NCBI RefSeq assembly: GCF_013314975.1
Contig: NZ_JABTYH010000003.1
Coordinates: 62,001-126,000 of the forward strand
From: Pseudarthrobacter oxydans
Lineage (GTDB): Bacteria; Actinomycetota; Actinomycetes; Actinomycetales; Micrococcaceae
Reading direction: 5' to 3'
DNA length: 64,000 nt
Under the pieces are notes generated by a model. It made no database searches. It was not told the origin of the DNA and saw only the letters and a list, made by a program, of their open reading frames with translations. The position numbers were made by a program, and so were the translations under genes. Every line of letters begins with the position of its first letter. Within the stretch, counting starts at the first letter, position 1. Positions 9,452-19,105 of this stretch are shown one piece after another.

Positions 9452-10966
9452 ATGACGTCCGCAACACACACCAGACCTACCACCCCAGCCGTCCGGAGCA
9501 GGTTCCGCATAGGAGCAGGAGTCGCTGCCTCCGCCTCCGCACTTGCGCTCGCAGCGGGGCTGGCAGTGGCCGCTCCTGCAACCGCGGGTATGGCACCCGC
9601 CAGTCCGGCACCGACCGGAGGAGGCGTTATCCGGGCGGACGACGCGGCACCCACGGGGTGGGCCGCCGTCGGCAGCGGTACCGACGGCGGTGCGGGGGCA
9701 CCCGCTGCGAACCGCTACGAAGTCAGCACGCTCGCCGGACTCAAGGCTGCGCTGGCCAATAACGGCGAGCCCAAGGCGCCCAAGATCATCTACGTCAACG
9801 GGACCATTGACGGCAACCAGACGCGCGATGGCCGCGTCCTGGGGGAGCAGGACTACGCGCCGGGGTATGACATCGACAAGTACATATCCTGCTTCGGACC
9901 GGAAGGAAAGGTTTGGAGCGACCAGACCCATGAGTACTGCAAGAAGCAGAGGCAGCTCCGCCAGACCGGCAGCAACAACATGAAGCGGCAGATCGAAGTA
10001 AGCCTGCCCAGCAACACCACCCTGATTGGCCTGGGTGCCGATTCAGGTTTCGTTGGCGCCAACATCGTGATACTCAGCGCCACCAACGTGGTGATGCGCA
10101 ACCTCAGCGTCGAGGCACCGGTGGACTTCTTCAGCACCTGGTCCCCCGACGACGGGGACGGTGCCTGGAACGCGAGGTTCGACGCCGTATCTTCCGTTAC
10201 CTCTGACCATCTGTGGATAGACCACGTTCGGCTGACCGACGGGCGGTTCCCCGACAGCGAGGCGCCCCTCGGTCCCGACGGCAAGCCGGCCAACCGGCAC
10301 GACGGCCTCCTGGACCTCAAGGACGGCACCGATTACGTGACCATCTCCAACAGTAAGCTTTCCAACCATGACAAGACCATGCTGCTCGGGTCAGGGGACG
10401 AACATGTGGACAAGGACGGCGGGAAACTGCGCGTCAGCTACATCGGCAACCACCTCGAAAACATCCAGCAGCGCGGTCCGCGGGTACGGTTCGGGCAGGT
10501 GCATGTGCTGAACAACTACTTTGTGGCCAGCACAGAGCACCCGCAATACCCCATGATCAGCGAGGGCCAGGGTGGTAACAGCTACTTCCTGGGTGCAGGC
10601 TACGAGTCGCGGATCTACTCCGAGCGCAACGCCTTCGACTACTCCGGACCCGGGGCTGACAAATCAATCATGGTGAGCAGCTACAACGGACACCGTTTCA
10701 AGGACATCGGCTCCTGGTTCAACGGTGAGGAGGCCGACCTCAACGCCGTGGCGCAGGCATCCTTCGAGCAGAACCGCGCGGAGGCCCTGGCGGAAGCGGA
10801 ACTCAAGGGGGAGCCCGCCCCGGACTGGACGGGGTGGGACTTCAGCACCGACGTCGGCTGGGACCCTGCGGATGCATACAACTACAAAGCATTCACAACG
10901 CCTCAGGCGGTACGGAACCACGCGCTGCACTTCACCGGTCCGGGGGTCCTCACCGTTAAGCGGTAG
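9452..10966 (+). CDS. Secreted pectate lyase (polysaccharide lyase family 1)
   Basis: A 504-residue exported enzyme that cleaves polygalacturonate by beta-elimination. A signal peptide spans about residues 1-46. The right-handed beta-helix carries the family signatures DHLWIDHVRLTDGRF and HDGLLDLKDGTDYVTISNS (calcium and substrate binding). RGPRVRFG contains the RxPxxR catalytic arginine pattern (Arg341 to Arg346). The start at 9452 is preferred because a purine-rich GGAAAAAGGG precedes it; an ATG six codons earlier has no such site. The gene has its own promoter with a putative LacI-type operator and faces the sugar importer operon across a shared terminator, consistent with plant cell-wall degradation. 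Confidence 0.92.
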   Translation: MTSATHTRPTTPAVRSRFRIGAGVAASASALALAAGLAVAAPATAGMAPASPAPTGGGVIRADDAAPTGWAAVGSGTDGGAGAPAANRYEVSTLAGLKAALANNGEPKAPKIIYVNGTIDGNQTRDGRVLGEQDYAPGYDIDKYISCFGPEGKVWSDQTHEYCKKQRQLRQTGSNNMKRQIEVSLPSNTTLIGLGADSGFVGANIVILSATNVVMRNLSVEAPVDFFSTWSPDDGDGAWNARFDAVSSVTSDHLWIDHVRLTDGRFPDSEAPLGPDGKPANRHDGLLDLKDGTDYVTISNSKLSNHDKTMLLGSGDEHVDKDGGKLRVSYIGNHLENIQQRGPRVRFGQVHVLNNYFVASTEHPQYPMISEGQGGNSYFLGAGYESRIYSERNAFDYSGPGADKSIMVSSYNGHRFKDIGSWFNGEEADLNAVAQASFEQNRAEALAEAELKGEPAPDWTGWDFSTDVGWDPADAYNYKAFTTPQAVRNHALHFTGPGVLTVKR

Positions 10967-10990
10967 AACCGGGACAGCCAGGCACAAGGA

Positions 10991-11022
10991 AACGCCCGGC
11001 CCCCAACAGGGGACCGGGCGTT
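10991..11022. terminator. Bidirectional terminator between pectate lyase and chvE
   Basis: A perfect 9-bp inverted repeat AACGCCCGG / CCGGGCGTT (10991-10999 and 11014-11022) lies between two convergent genes, with a T-containing tract on the plus side. Confidence 0.75.
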
Positions 11023-11036
11023 CTGCTTGCTGACCG

Positions 11037-12134
11037 CTACTTGGTGATCGGTTCGAGAACCGGGTCGCCTTCGTAAGCGGTCTTGACGTTCGCAGCGGTG
11101 ACGATGACCGGCTCCAGCAGGTAGGCCGGAACAGTCTTGACACCGTTGTTGTAGGAGTTCTCGTCGTTGATCTCGGGCGTCTTGCCGGCCTGGAGATCCT
11201 TCACCATGGTGATAGCGTGCTCAACGAGCTTGCGGGTGTCCTTGTTGATGGTGGAGTACTGCTCGCCCGCCATGATGGACTTGACGGACTCAACCTCGGA
11301 GTCCTGGCCGGTGACGACCGGAAGCTCCTTGCCTGCTGCCTTGACGGAGGTCAGGACCGCGCGGGCCAGGGTGTCGTTCGGGGACAGGACGCCGTCCAGG
11401 GACTCGCTGGAGTAGCTGCCGGTGAGCAGGGTGTCGGCGCGGCGCTGGGCGTTCTCAGCCTTCCAGCCCTGGGTCACAGCCTGCTCGAAGCTGGTTTGGC
11501 CGGAGAGGACCTTGAGCGTGCCGTCGTCGATCTTCGGCTTCAGGACACTCATGGCTCCGTCGAAGAAGACCTTGGCGTTGGCATCGTCCGGGGAGCCCGC
11601 GAAGAGTTCGATGTTGTAGGGACCCTCGCCCTTCTTCTCTTTGAGGCCTTCCAGCAGTGCCTGGCCCTGGAGTTCACCCACCTTGAAGTTGTCGTAGGCC
11701 ACGTAGTAGTCCACGTTCTCGGTGTTCAGCAGCAGGCGGTCGTAGGCGATGATCGTGGCGCCGGAGTCTTTGGCCTGCTTGAGCTGCGTGCCCAGCTGGG
11801 AGCCGTCGATGGCACCCACGATGATGACCTTGGCACCCTTGGTGACCATGGCGCTGATCTGGTTCTGCTGCTCGGACACACCGCCGTTGGCGAACTGTAC
11901 ATCGGGCTTGAAGCCGGCCTCGGTGAGGCCCTCATTGAACAGCTTCTCAGCGAGAACCCAGTTCTCACTGGTCTTCTGCGGAAGGGCAACGCCGATGGCG
12001 GAGTCCTGCTCAAAGCCGCTGGCGCCCTCGGTGCCGCCGCCTGTGGAGGTCTCCGACCGTCCGCAGCCCGTCAGCGCCAGTGCTGCGATGGCAGCGACCG
12101 CTGCTGCCTTTCCTGCTTTACCAATCATTCGCAT
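11037..12134 (-). CDS. chvE: Monosaccharide ABC transporter substrate-binding lipoprotein (ChvE type)
   Basis: A 365-residue periplasmic-binding-protein family member with a lipoprotein signal (LALTGC, Cys24). The mature protein follows the ChvE pattern: IGVALPQKTSENWVLAEKLF, AKVIIVGAIDGSQLG, AYDRLLLNTENVDYYVAYDN and DGVLSPNDTLARAV. It should capture aldoses such as xylose, arabinose, galactose or glucose outside the membrane and deliver them to MmsB/MmsA. It is the last gene of the operon, after mmsA and mmsB, although binding-protein genes more often come first. The spacing after mmsB is about 50 bp. Which sugar is bound cannot be read from sequence. Confidence 0.93.
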   Translation of the reverse strand: MRMIGKAGKAAAVAAIAALALTGCGRSETSTGGGTEGASGFEQDSAIGVALPQKTSENWVLAEKLFNEGLTEAGFKPDVQFANGGVSEQQNQISAMVTKGAKVIIVGAIDGSQLGTQLKQAKDSGATIIAYDRLLLNTENVDYYVAYDNFKVGELQGQALLEGLKEKKGEGPYNIELFAGSPDDANAKVFFDGAMSVLKPKIDDGTLKVLSGQTSFEQAVTQGWKAENAQRRADTLLTGSYSSESLDGVLSPNDTLARAVLTSVKAAGKELPVVTGQDSEVESVKSIMAGEQYSTINKDTRKLVEHAITMVKDLQAGKTPEINDENSYNNGVKTVPAYLLEPVIVTAANVKTAYEGDPVLEPITK

Positions 12135-12184
12135 TGTTGGTTCTCTTTCTCTGTAGTGGTGTAACGCTATTCAGGCCGCAAGGC

Positions 12185-13465
12185 TCAGGCTTCCCTGGCG
12201 ATCGCTTCCTTCGTGGAGGTGGTTTCGTCCGGCTGGTTGGGGTTGGAGGGCCCCTGCTTACGGTTGAAGTTCTGGGTGAGCAGGCCGATGATCGACTTCT
12301 TGCCCTGGCTCTTGTTGTAGACGTCGAAGGCGACGGCGATCAGGAGCACCAGGCCCTTGATGATCTGCGTGAGGTCGGCGCCGACGCCGAGGAGCTGGAG
12401 GCCGTTGTTCAGCACGGCCATGACCAGGCCGCCGATGATGGATCCGACGACGGTTCCCACGCCGCCGGTCACTGCGGCGCCGCCGATGAAGACTGCCGCG
12501 ATGGCGTCCAGTTCCCAGCCGACCCCGTCAAAGGGTCCCGACGCGGTGGAGCGGCCTACGAAGATCATGCCTGCTAGGCCGGCAAGGATGGACATGTTCA
12601 TCATGACCAGGAAGTTGACCTTCTTGGACTGGACGCCGGAGAGTTCGGCCGCGTGGCGGTTGCCGCCGACCGCGTAGACGTGGCGGCCCAGGACGGTGCG
12701 GGAGGAAATGAAGCCGTAGATCAGGACCAGGACGGCCAGGATCAGGCCGGGAATGGGGAACGAGGTGCCGGGGCGGCCGGTGGCGAACAGGTACGTGGCG
12801 TAGAGGATGGCACCGCAGATCAGGACCAGCTTCAGGGCGGTGACCCACATTTCCGGAACCTCGGCGCCCAATGCCTTGGCCCGGGCGCGGGACCGCAGTT
12901 CACCAACCACCACGAATGCCGCGGCGGCGATGCCCAGCAGCAGGGTCAGGTTGTTGAACCCTGTGTTGGGTCCCACTTCGGGGAGGTAGCCGGAACCGAG
13001 GTACTGGAAGTCGGCCGGAACGGGGATGGTGTTGGACTTGCCGACAAACTGGTTGAAGCCGCGGAACAGGAGCATGCCGGCGAGGGTCACGATGAAGGCG
13101 GGTATCCCCACATAGGCCACCCACCAGCCCTGCCAGGCCCCGATCAGCGCTCCGAGCGCCAGGCCCAGGAGCACTCCGGCATACCAGGGGATGCCCCAGT
13201 CCCGGATGGCCAGGGCAACCGTGACACCCACGAAGGCTGCAATGGAGCCCACGGACAGGTCAATGTGCCCCGCGATGATCACCAGGACCATGCCGATGGC
13301 GAGGATCAGGATGTAGGAGTTGCCGTTGAAGAGGTTGATGACGTTGCCGGGGGTGAGGGTCCGGCCGTCGGTGGCGATCTGGAAGAAGACGATCAGTGCA
13401 ACCAGGGCGAAGATCATGCCGAATTGGCGGGTGTTTCCGCCAAACAGCTTTTTGAGGGCGTTCAT
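12185..13465 (-). CDS. mmsB: Monosaccharide ABC transporter permease
   Basis: A 426-residue polytopic membrane protein of the BPD_transp_2 (RbsC-like) family, longer than RbsC and typical of MmsB/GguB. Visible signatures include GMVLVIIAGHIDLSVGSIAAFVGV, YAVGGNRHAAELSGV, VGGNRHA and GGAAVTGGVGTVVGSIIGGLVMAVLNNGLQLLGV. It forms the channel for sugars supplied by the ChvE lipoprotein and is powered by MmsA. It lies 45 bp downstream of mmsA in the same operon. The C-terminal 35 residues are polar and cytoplasmic. Confidence 0.94.
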   Translation of the reverse strand: MNALKKLFGGNTRQFGMIFALVALIVFFQIATDGRTLTPGNVINLFNGNSYILILAIGMVLVIIAGHIDLSVGSIAAFVGVTVALAIRDWGIPWYAGVLLGLALGALIGAWQGWWVAYVGIPAFIVTLAGMLLFRGFNQFVGKSNTIPVPADFQYLGSGYLPEVGPNTGFNNLTLLLGIAAAAFVVVGELRSRARAKALGAEVPEMWVTALKLVLICGAILYATYLFATGRPGTSFPIPGLILAVLVLIYGFISSRTVLGRHVYAVGGNRHAAELSGVQSKKVNFLVMMNMSILAGLAGMIFVGRSTASGPFDGVGWELDAIAAVFIGGAAVTGGVGTVVGSIIGGLVMAVLNNGLQLLGVGADLTQIIKGLVLLIAVAFDVYNKSQGKKSIIGLLTQNFNRKQGPSNPNQPDETTSTKEAIAREA

Positions 13466-13510
13466 GGTGTCAGTCCTTGTGTCCGGAAGGTTCTGGGATG
13501 ATCCAGAGGG

Positions 13511-15073
<1,563 letters not shown>

Positions 15074-15158
15074 GAACCCTAACCCTCCAATGCAATGACT
15101 TCTTTGTCCGGCCGGCAAAGCGCAGGGCCGTCTGATCCAAAAGTAAACTGGATCACGC

Positions 15159-15184
15159 CTATTGTCGTCAAGTCTTTAACGCAA
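15159..15184 (-). promoter_or_regulatory. ROK-type operator over the mmsA promoter
   Basis: Read on the minus strand, TTGCGTTAA-AGA-CTTGAC is followed by G-ACAATAG. It contains a -35-like TTGACG. The same box with 21 of 26 positions identical lies at 16420-16445 upstream of the ROK gene. Binding by the ROK repressor would block both promoters. Confidence 0.6.
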
Positions 15185-15204
15185 TCGGCGGGTAACGAAA
15201 CGGT

Positions 15205-16395
15205 CTAGGTTTTGCGTATCCCGGCGTGCTGGAACACCAAAGCGGCCGCCCCGAGGGCCTCGGCGCGGTCGCCCAGGGAGGACATGGCCAAGGTGGTGGT
15301 TTCGCCGATCACCGGCACCGCGTGCCTCACCAGGCCGCGCCTGATGGGGTCCAGCAGGATGTCGCCAAGGCCCGCAAGCGGTCCCCCCACCACGATGACT
15401 TCGGGGTTGATCAGGTTGGCGACGTTGCCCAATGCCCGGCCGACCGAGAGCCCGGCGTCGTCCACCACGCGGAGCGTTGCGGGGTCCCGGTTGAGGGCTT
15501 TCCTGACGATGTCCGCGGGTGTCAGCGGCCTGTCCTCACCCCGGCTGAGGAGCTCGATCATGGTGGTGGTGGAGGCAATGGTTTCCAGGCATCCACGGTT
15601 GCCGCAGCGGCACACGAGGCCCTGCTCGTGGATCGTGGCATGGCCTATTTCGCCGGTGATGCCGACGTTTCCGTAGTAGGGGGCCCCGTTGAGGATCAGG
15701 CCCGCGCCGATGCCCGATCCGATCTTCAGGAACATGAGGTTGCTGACCCCTGAATGTTGTCCCCACGTGACCTCGGACCAGGCGCCCAGGTTGGCGTCGT
15801 TATCAACGAACACGGGGATCTTGAGGGTCTCCTCGAGGTGCTGGAGGATGTTGATCCCCACCCACTCCGGGAGGATGGCGCCTTGTGCCACGGTTCCGGT
15901 GCGCCGGTCTATGGGGCCGGGAATTCCGACGCCGGCACCCACCATGGCGCTGCGTTCGATGCCGCTCTCCCGCAGCAGTTTTTCCAGCAGAGCCACGGCG
16001 GCCCTGATGCCTTCTTCGGCCTGGTGGCCGAGGGGAAGCATCACGGATTCCTCGGCGATGACGTGGTAGCTCAGGGAGGCCAGTACCACGCGGAGGTGGC
16101 GCCGCCCGAAGTCGATTCCGACGGCGACGGCGCCGTTGCTGTTGAGCCTGACGTTCAGGGCCCGGCGGCCGGAACTGGTGATTGGCTCAGCCGAGGCGAG
16201 GCCGGAGTCCAGCATGATTTTGACGATGTTGGACACCGTGGCGGTGGAGAGGCCGGTCTGCCTGGCGAGTTCAGCCTGCGTGGCCGGTCCGCCCATCAGC
16301 GTTTCGATGATCCGTTGCTGGTTCAGCTGGCGCAGCGCGGACTGCGATCCCGGATTTTTTTGCTTGCTCCTCGTTGAGCGCGGGGTTGCGGACAT
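15205..16395 (-). CDS. ROK-family transcriptional repressor
   Basis: A 396-residue regulator. The N-terminal winged helix-turn-helix (about residues 20-75) contains ATQAELARQTGLSTATVSNIV. The rest is an ROK sugar-kinase-like domain with the zinc-binding CRCGNRGCLE motif and a DNDANLGAWSEV sugar-binding loop. Such proteins (XylR/NagC type) release DNA on binding a sugar. It sits 131 bp upstream of mmsA on the same strand. Near-identical boxes at its own promoter and at mmsA point to autoregulation and control of the importer. The inducing sugar is not known. Confidence 0.93.
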   Translation of the reverse strand: MSATPRSTRSKQKNPGSQSALRQLNQQRIIETLMGGPATQAELARQTGLSTATVSNIVKIMLDSGLASAEPITSSGRRALNVRLNSNGAVAVGIDFGRRHLRVVLASLSYHVIAEESVMLPLGHQAEEGIRAAVALLEKLLRESGIERSAMVGAGVGIPGPIDRRTGTVAQGAILPEWVGINILQHLEETLKIPVFVDNDANLGAWSEVTWGQHSGVSNLMFLKIGSGIGAGLILNGAPYYGNVGITGEIGHATIHEQGLVCRCGNRGCLETIASTTTMIELLSRGEDRPLTPADIVRKALNRDPATLRVVDDAGLSVGRALGNVANLINPEVIVVGGPLAGLGDILLDPIRRGLVRHAVPVIGETTTLAMSSLGDRAEALGAAALVFQHAGIRKT

Positions 16396-16419
16396 GCTAA
16401 GAAGATTGCCCTATCCCGG

Positions 16420-16445
16420 CTCTTGTAGTCAAGAAGTTAACGCAA
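16420..16445 (-). promoter_or_regulatory. ROK-type operator over the regulator's own promoter
   Basis: Read on the minus strand, TTGCGTTAA-CTT-CTTGAC is followed by T-ACAAGAG. It overlaps a -35-like TTGACT, with CAATCT in -10 position close to the ROK start codon. It matches the mmsA box at 15159-15184. Confidence 0.6.
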
Positions 16446-16597
16446 GAGGTGCTTTTGCTCGGGAATCTGGGAACCGGGACAATCTGACCCCGGTGGCGCC
16501 CGCAGCAGTGCAAACAGCCCCCAACCCGCCGCCGGAGCCTCGCTAGGCTGAAGGAAGGCCCGTCCCGCGGCCGCTCCAACGAAGGAAGGTGGTAGCA

Positions 16598-17392
16598 GTG
16601 CTGCTGGCACTCCTGCAGGAAAACTCTGTGGTCCTTGACGTGGAGGCCAACTGCCGCGCAATCGACGCTGCCGCCCGGACGGCCGCAGCCCGCGGGGCAG
16701 CCGTCCTGGTGACCCCTGAGCTTTTTCCCGTGGGCTATGCTCCCCGCCGGGTGCGTTCCGAACTGGATCCTTCCCTGCTGCCGGAACTCCAGCAGCGGCT
16801 GGCCGGCATCGCCCGCGGCAATGGCATCGGGCTGGTCTACAGTCTCCCGCGGGTTACCGGGCAGGGTGACTGGCAGATCAGCGCGACCCTCCTGGACGCC
16901 AGCGGCACCGCCCTGCTCAGATATGGCAAGGTGCACCTGTTCGGCGACGACGAGCGGTCGGCGTTCAGCCCCGCCCGGGAGGCCCCCGCCGTCGTGGACT
17001 TCAACGGCGTCCCCACCTCCCTGGTGATCTGTTACGACGTCGAGTTTCCCGAAACCGTCCGCGCCGCTGCCGTCAGGGGCGCGGAACTGCTGCTGGTCCC
17101 CACGGCCCTGGCGCACGGCTTCGACGACGTGCCGCAGGTCCTGCTGCGGGCGCGGGCACTGGAGAGCCAGCTGACCATTGCCTACGCGAACCACTCCGGG
17201 GAAGAGGACGGCTGCAGGTTCCTGGGCGGCAGCGTTGTTGCCGGGCCCGACGGCGGATTGCTGGCCGAGGCGGGCGGGGAGCCACAGCTTGTCTACGCGG
17301 AGGTGGACCCGGGCGCCGCCGCCCGTGAGCGGCAGAACGTGCCGTACCTGGCAGAACGCCGCCCTGACCTCTACCGGACCTGGGGTCTCTAG
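16598..17392 (+). CDS. davA: Nitrilase-superfamily amidase, probable 5-aminovaleramidase
   Basis: A 264-residue carbon-nitrogen hydrolase with the Glu-Lys-Cys triad: Glu41 in VTPELFPVGY, Lys111 in RYGKVHLFG and Cys145 in VICYDVEFPE. DavA of Pseudomonas is the same length and shares the HLFG, ICYD(V/I)EFPE and EENQ/ALESQ-type patterns. It hydrolyses 5-aminovaleramide made by DavB from lysine. A DavB-like enzyme is encoded 3.3 kb downstream, which supports this assignment over other amidases. The GTG at 16598 has GGAAGG 8 nt upstream. The gene overlaps the convergent pucR-like gene by 4 bp. The exact substrate is inference. Confidence 0.78.
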   Translation: MLLALLQENSVVLDVEANCRAIDAAARTAAARGAAVLVTPELFPVGYAPRRVRSELDPSLLPELQQRLAGIARGNGIGLVYSLPRVTGQGDWQISATLLDASGTALLRYGKVHLFGDDERSAFSPAREAPAVVDFNGVPTSLVICYDVEFPETVRAAAVRGAELLLVPTALAHGFDDVPQVLLRARALESQLTIAYANHSGEEDGCRFLGGSVVAGPDGGLLAEAGGEPQLVYAEVDPGAAARERQNVPYLAERRPDLYRTWGL

Positions 17393-18996
17393 GCAGGTTC
17401 GGCCTGCGCGGCGTCGTCCACGTACTGCAGCGCAATCCAGAGCTCGGCCCGGGCCTGGGCCTGCCCCAGGTCAATGCCCAGCAGCTCTGCCACCCCGTTG
17501 ATCTGGCGGCGGACGCTGTTCCGGTGCAGTCCCAGGTCCTTGGCGGTTGCATCCCAGCTCCCGTGCGCGCCCAGCCAGGACCGGAGCACCCGGAGCTGCG
17601 ACGCCCTTCGCTCTGCGTCCAGCTCCAGCACCGGTCCCAGGAGGCGGGCCGCGAGGAGGGCGCCGGCATCACTTCCCAGCAGCCCGGTTACCGACCACGT
17701 CAGCTCCTCCTCCCGGAGGCTCTTGCGGGCGGTGGCCACGCGGGGGCGCAGCGCGCTGGCGCGCCGGTAGGCGGCGGCCAGCCCAGGCAGTCCCGTGGGT
17801 TCGCCCACCACCAAACGCCAGCCCAGCTGTTCCACCTCTGCCAACAGGGATTCATCCACTTTGAGCCGGGTCACGGCCGCGAATCCGTAGTCCGTCAGCT
17901 CCACCATCTTGGTGTCGAAGATCCTGCGCCATTGGAGCAGCTCCCGGACCGGACCGTCGGCCAGGGCGGTGGAGGGTTCCGCGCGCACGCCCTGCACCAC
18001 CCGCACCGGCCCTGGCCTGGTTCCGGAAACGCTCTGGGCCAGCAGGTCCTGGAGGCTGTCCAGCTCGCGGCCGTTGCTCCCGGACAGGCTCTCCGGATGC
18101 AGCAGCAGGGCCGTGGCCAGCTGGCTGGGGGCCAGGGAGCCGCTGGTCCGCTGCCGGACCAGTAACTCAAGCAGTCCCACCACGGAGGAAACCACGTTGT
18201 TCTGCGCCGGGGTGAGGGGCCTTTCCGTCCCAAGCACCAGGCTTCCAAGGGTGGCGTCGCGCGTGCTTCGCAGCGGGTGGCCGAACACCAACGCCGGCCC
18301 TCCGGCTGTTTCCAGGGTTTCCGTTTCCACCCGCGGGCCGCTGCCGCCGAGGAGCTTCTTCAGCAGCGGCTGGAGCTGGGAAAGTCCGACGGCGGTCCCC
18401 GCCCGGGCGCGTACCCGCCCGTCCGAGCCCACCAGCACAGCCCACACGGGAACGCGCTGGACCAGCGCCGCCAGCAGTTCATGTTCCGGGCGGGCGGAGA
18501 GGACCGCCCGCATCAGGTGGCGGTTGGTCTCTGCCAGCTGCCGGAAGACCTGTGCGTTGCCGGATTCGAGGAGCTTGGAAAATTCGAGCCCCAGCGCAGC
18601 GAAGGGAACGCTGGCCGGAACTTCCACCAGCGTGAGCCCGTGCCGCCGGCAGGCCTGCACCAGGTGGTCCGGTACGGCGTCGTAATACGGCTCCAGGCCG
18701 AAGCCCAGGGCAGCGACCCCGGCCGCCACGAGCCGCCGGACGTACCCGTCAGCCTTCGCCGCGCTGCTGCCGCTGCCGCGGAAGGGCAGGCCGGCCGTCA
18801 GGACGAATTCGCCGTCCATCAGGTAGGGGGTGGGGTCCTCCAGCTCGCTGGGCTCCACCCAGCGCAGGGGGACCTCGGCGGTACCGGCATCGTTCACCAC
18901 GGAAACTTCAGGAGGAAGCGCAGCGAGGAACTGCCCCAGCGTGACGGCGTCGAGCTGATCCGGGGCGCCGTCCTTGGCTGGTGCATTGCGTCTCAT
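17389..18996 (-). CDS. PucR-family transcriptional regulator
   Basis: A 535-residue regulator with the standard PucR layout. An N-terminal PucR ligand domain (about residues 20-130, VTLGQFLAALPPEVSV) is followed by a central CdaR GGDEF-like region. The C-terminal HTH_30 domain (about 480-525) contains WDATAKDLGLHRNSVRRQINGVAELLGIDL. Members typically sense nitrogen or amino-acid metabolites and activate catabolic genes. It lies between the davA-like gene and the divergent permease-davB pair, so it is the likely controller of lysine use. A TATAGT -10 element ends 8 nt before the ATG, indicating a leaderless mRNA. Its 3' end overlaps davA by 4 bp. Confidence 0.9.
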   Translation of the reverse strand: MRRNAPAKDGAPDQLDAVTLGQFLAALPPEVSVVNDAGTAEVPLRWVEPSELEDPTPYLMDGEFVLTAGLPFRGSGSSAAKADGYVRRLVAAGVAALGFGLEPYYDAVPDHLVQACRRHGLTLVEVPASVPFAALGLEFSKLLESGNAQVFRQLAETNRHLMRAVLSARPEHELLAALVQRVPVWAVLVGSDGRVRARAGTAVGLSQLQPLLKKLLGGSGPRVETETLETAGGPALVFGHPLRSTRDATLGSLVLGTERPLTPAQNNVVSSVVGLLELLVRQRTSGSLAPSQLATALLLHPESLSGSNGRELDSLQDLLAQSVSGTRPGPVRVVQGVRAEPSTALADGPVRELLQWRRIFDTKMVELTDYGFAAVTRLKVDESLLAEVEQLGWRLVVGEPTGLPGLAAAYRRASALRPRVATARKSLREEELTWSVTGLLGSDAGALLAARLLGPVLELDAERRASQLRVLRSWLGAHGSWDATAKDLGLHRNSVRRQINGVAELLGIDLGQAQARAELWIALQYVDDAAQAEPA

Positions 18997-19004
18997 GGAT
19001 GAAC

Positions 19005-19010
19005 ACTATA
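19005..19010 (-). promoter_or_regulatory. Leaderless -10 element of the pucR-like gene
   Basis: TATAGT on the minus strand ends 8 nt before the ATG at 18996, so transcription should start at or next to the start codon. Confidence 0.55.
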
Positions 19011-19026
19011 GGTCATTCTGCACACC

Positions 19027-19053
19027 GTGAGATGCCGCTCACACCCCTACGCT
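19027..19053 (+). promoter_or_regulatory. Permease-davB promoter region with inverted repeat
   Basis: GTGAG-N6-CTCAC (19027-19042) overlaps the expected -35 position of a promoter whose -10 is TACGCT (19048-19053). It may be the binding site of the adjacent PucR-type regulator, but this is a positional argument only. Confidence 0.4.
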
Positions 19054-19105
19054 GGGTGAGGGGAAAACCAGACCAACCAGCCAACGACATGAACGGACGT
19101 CAACG

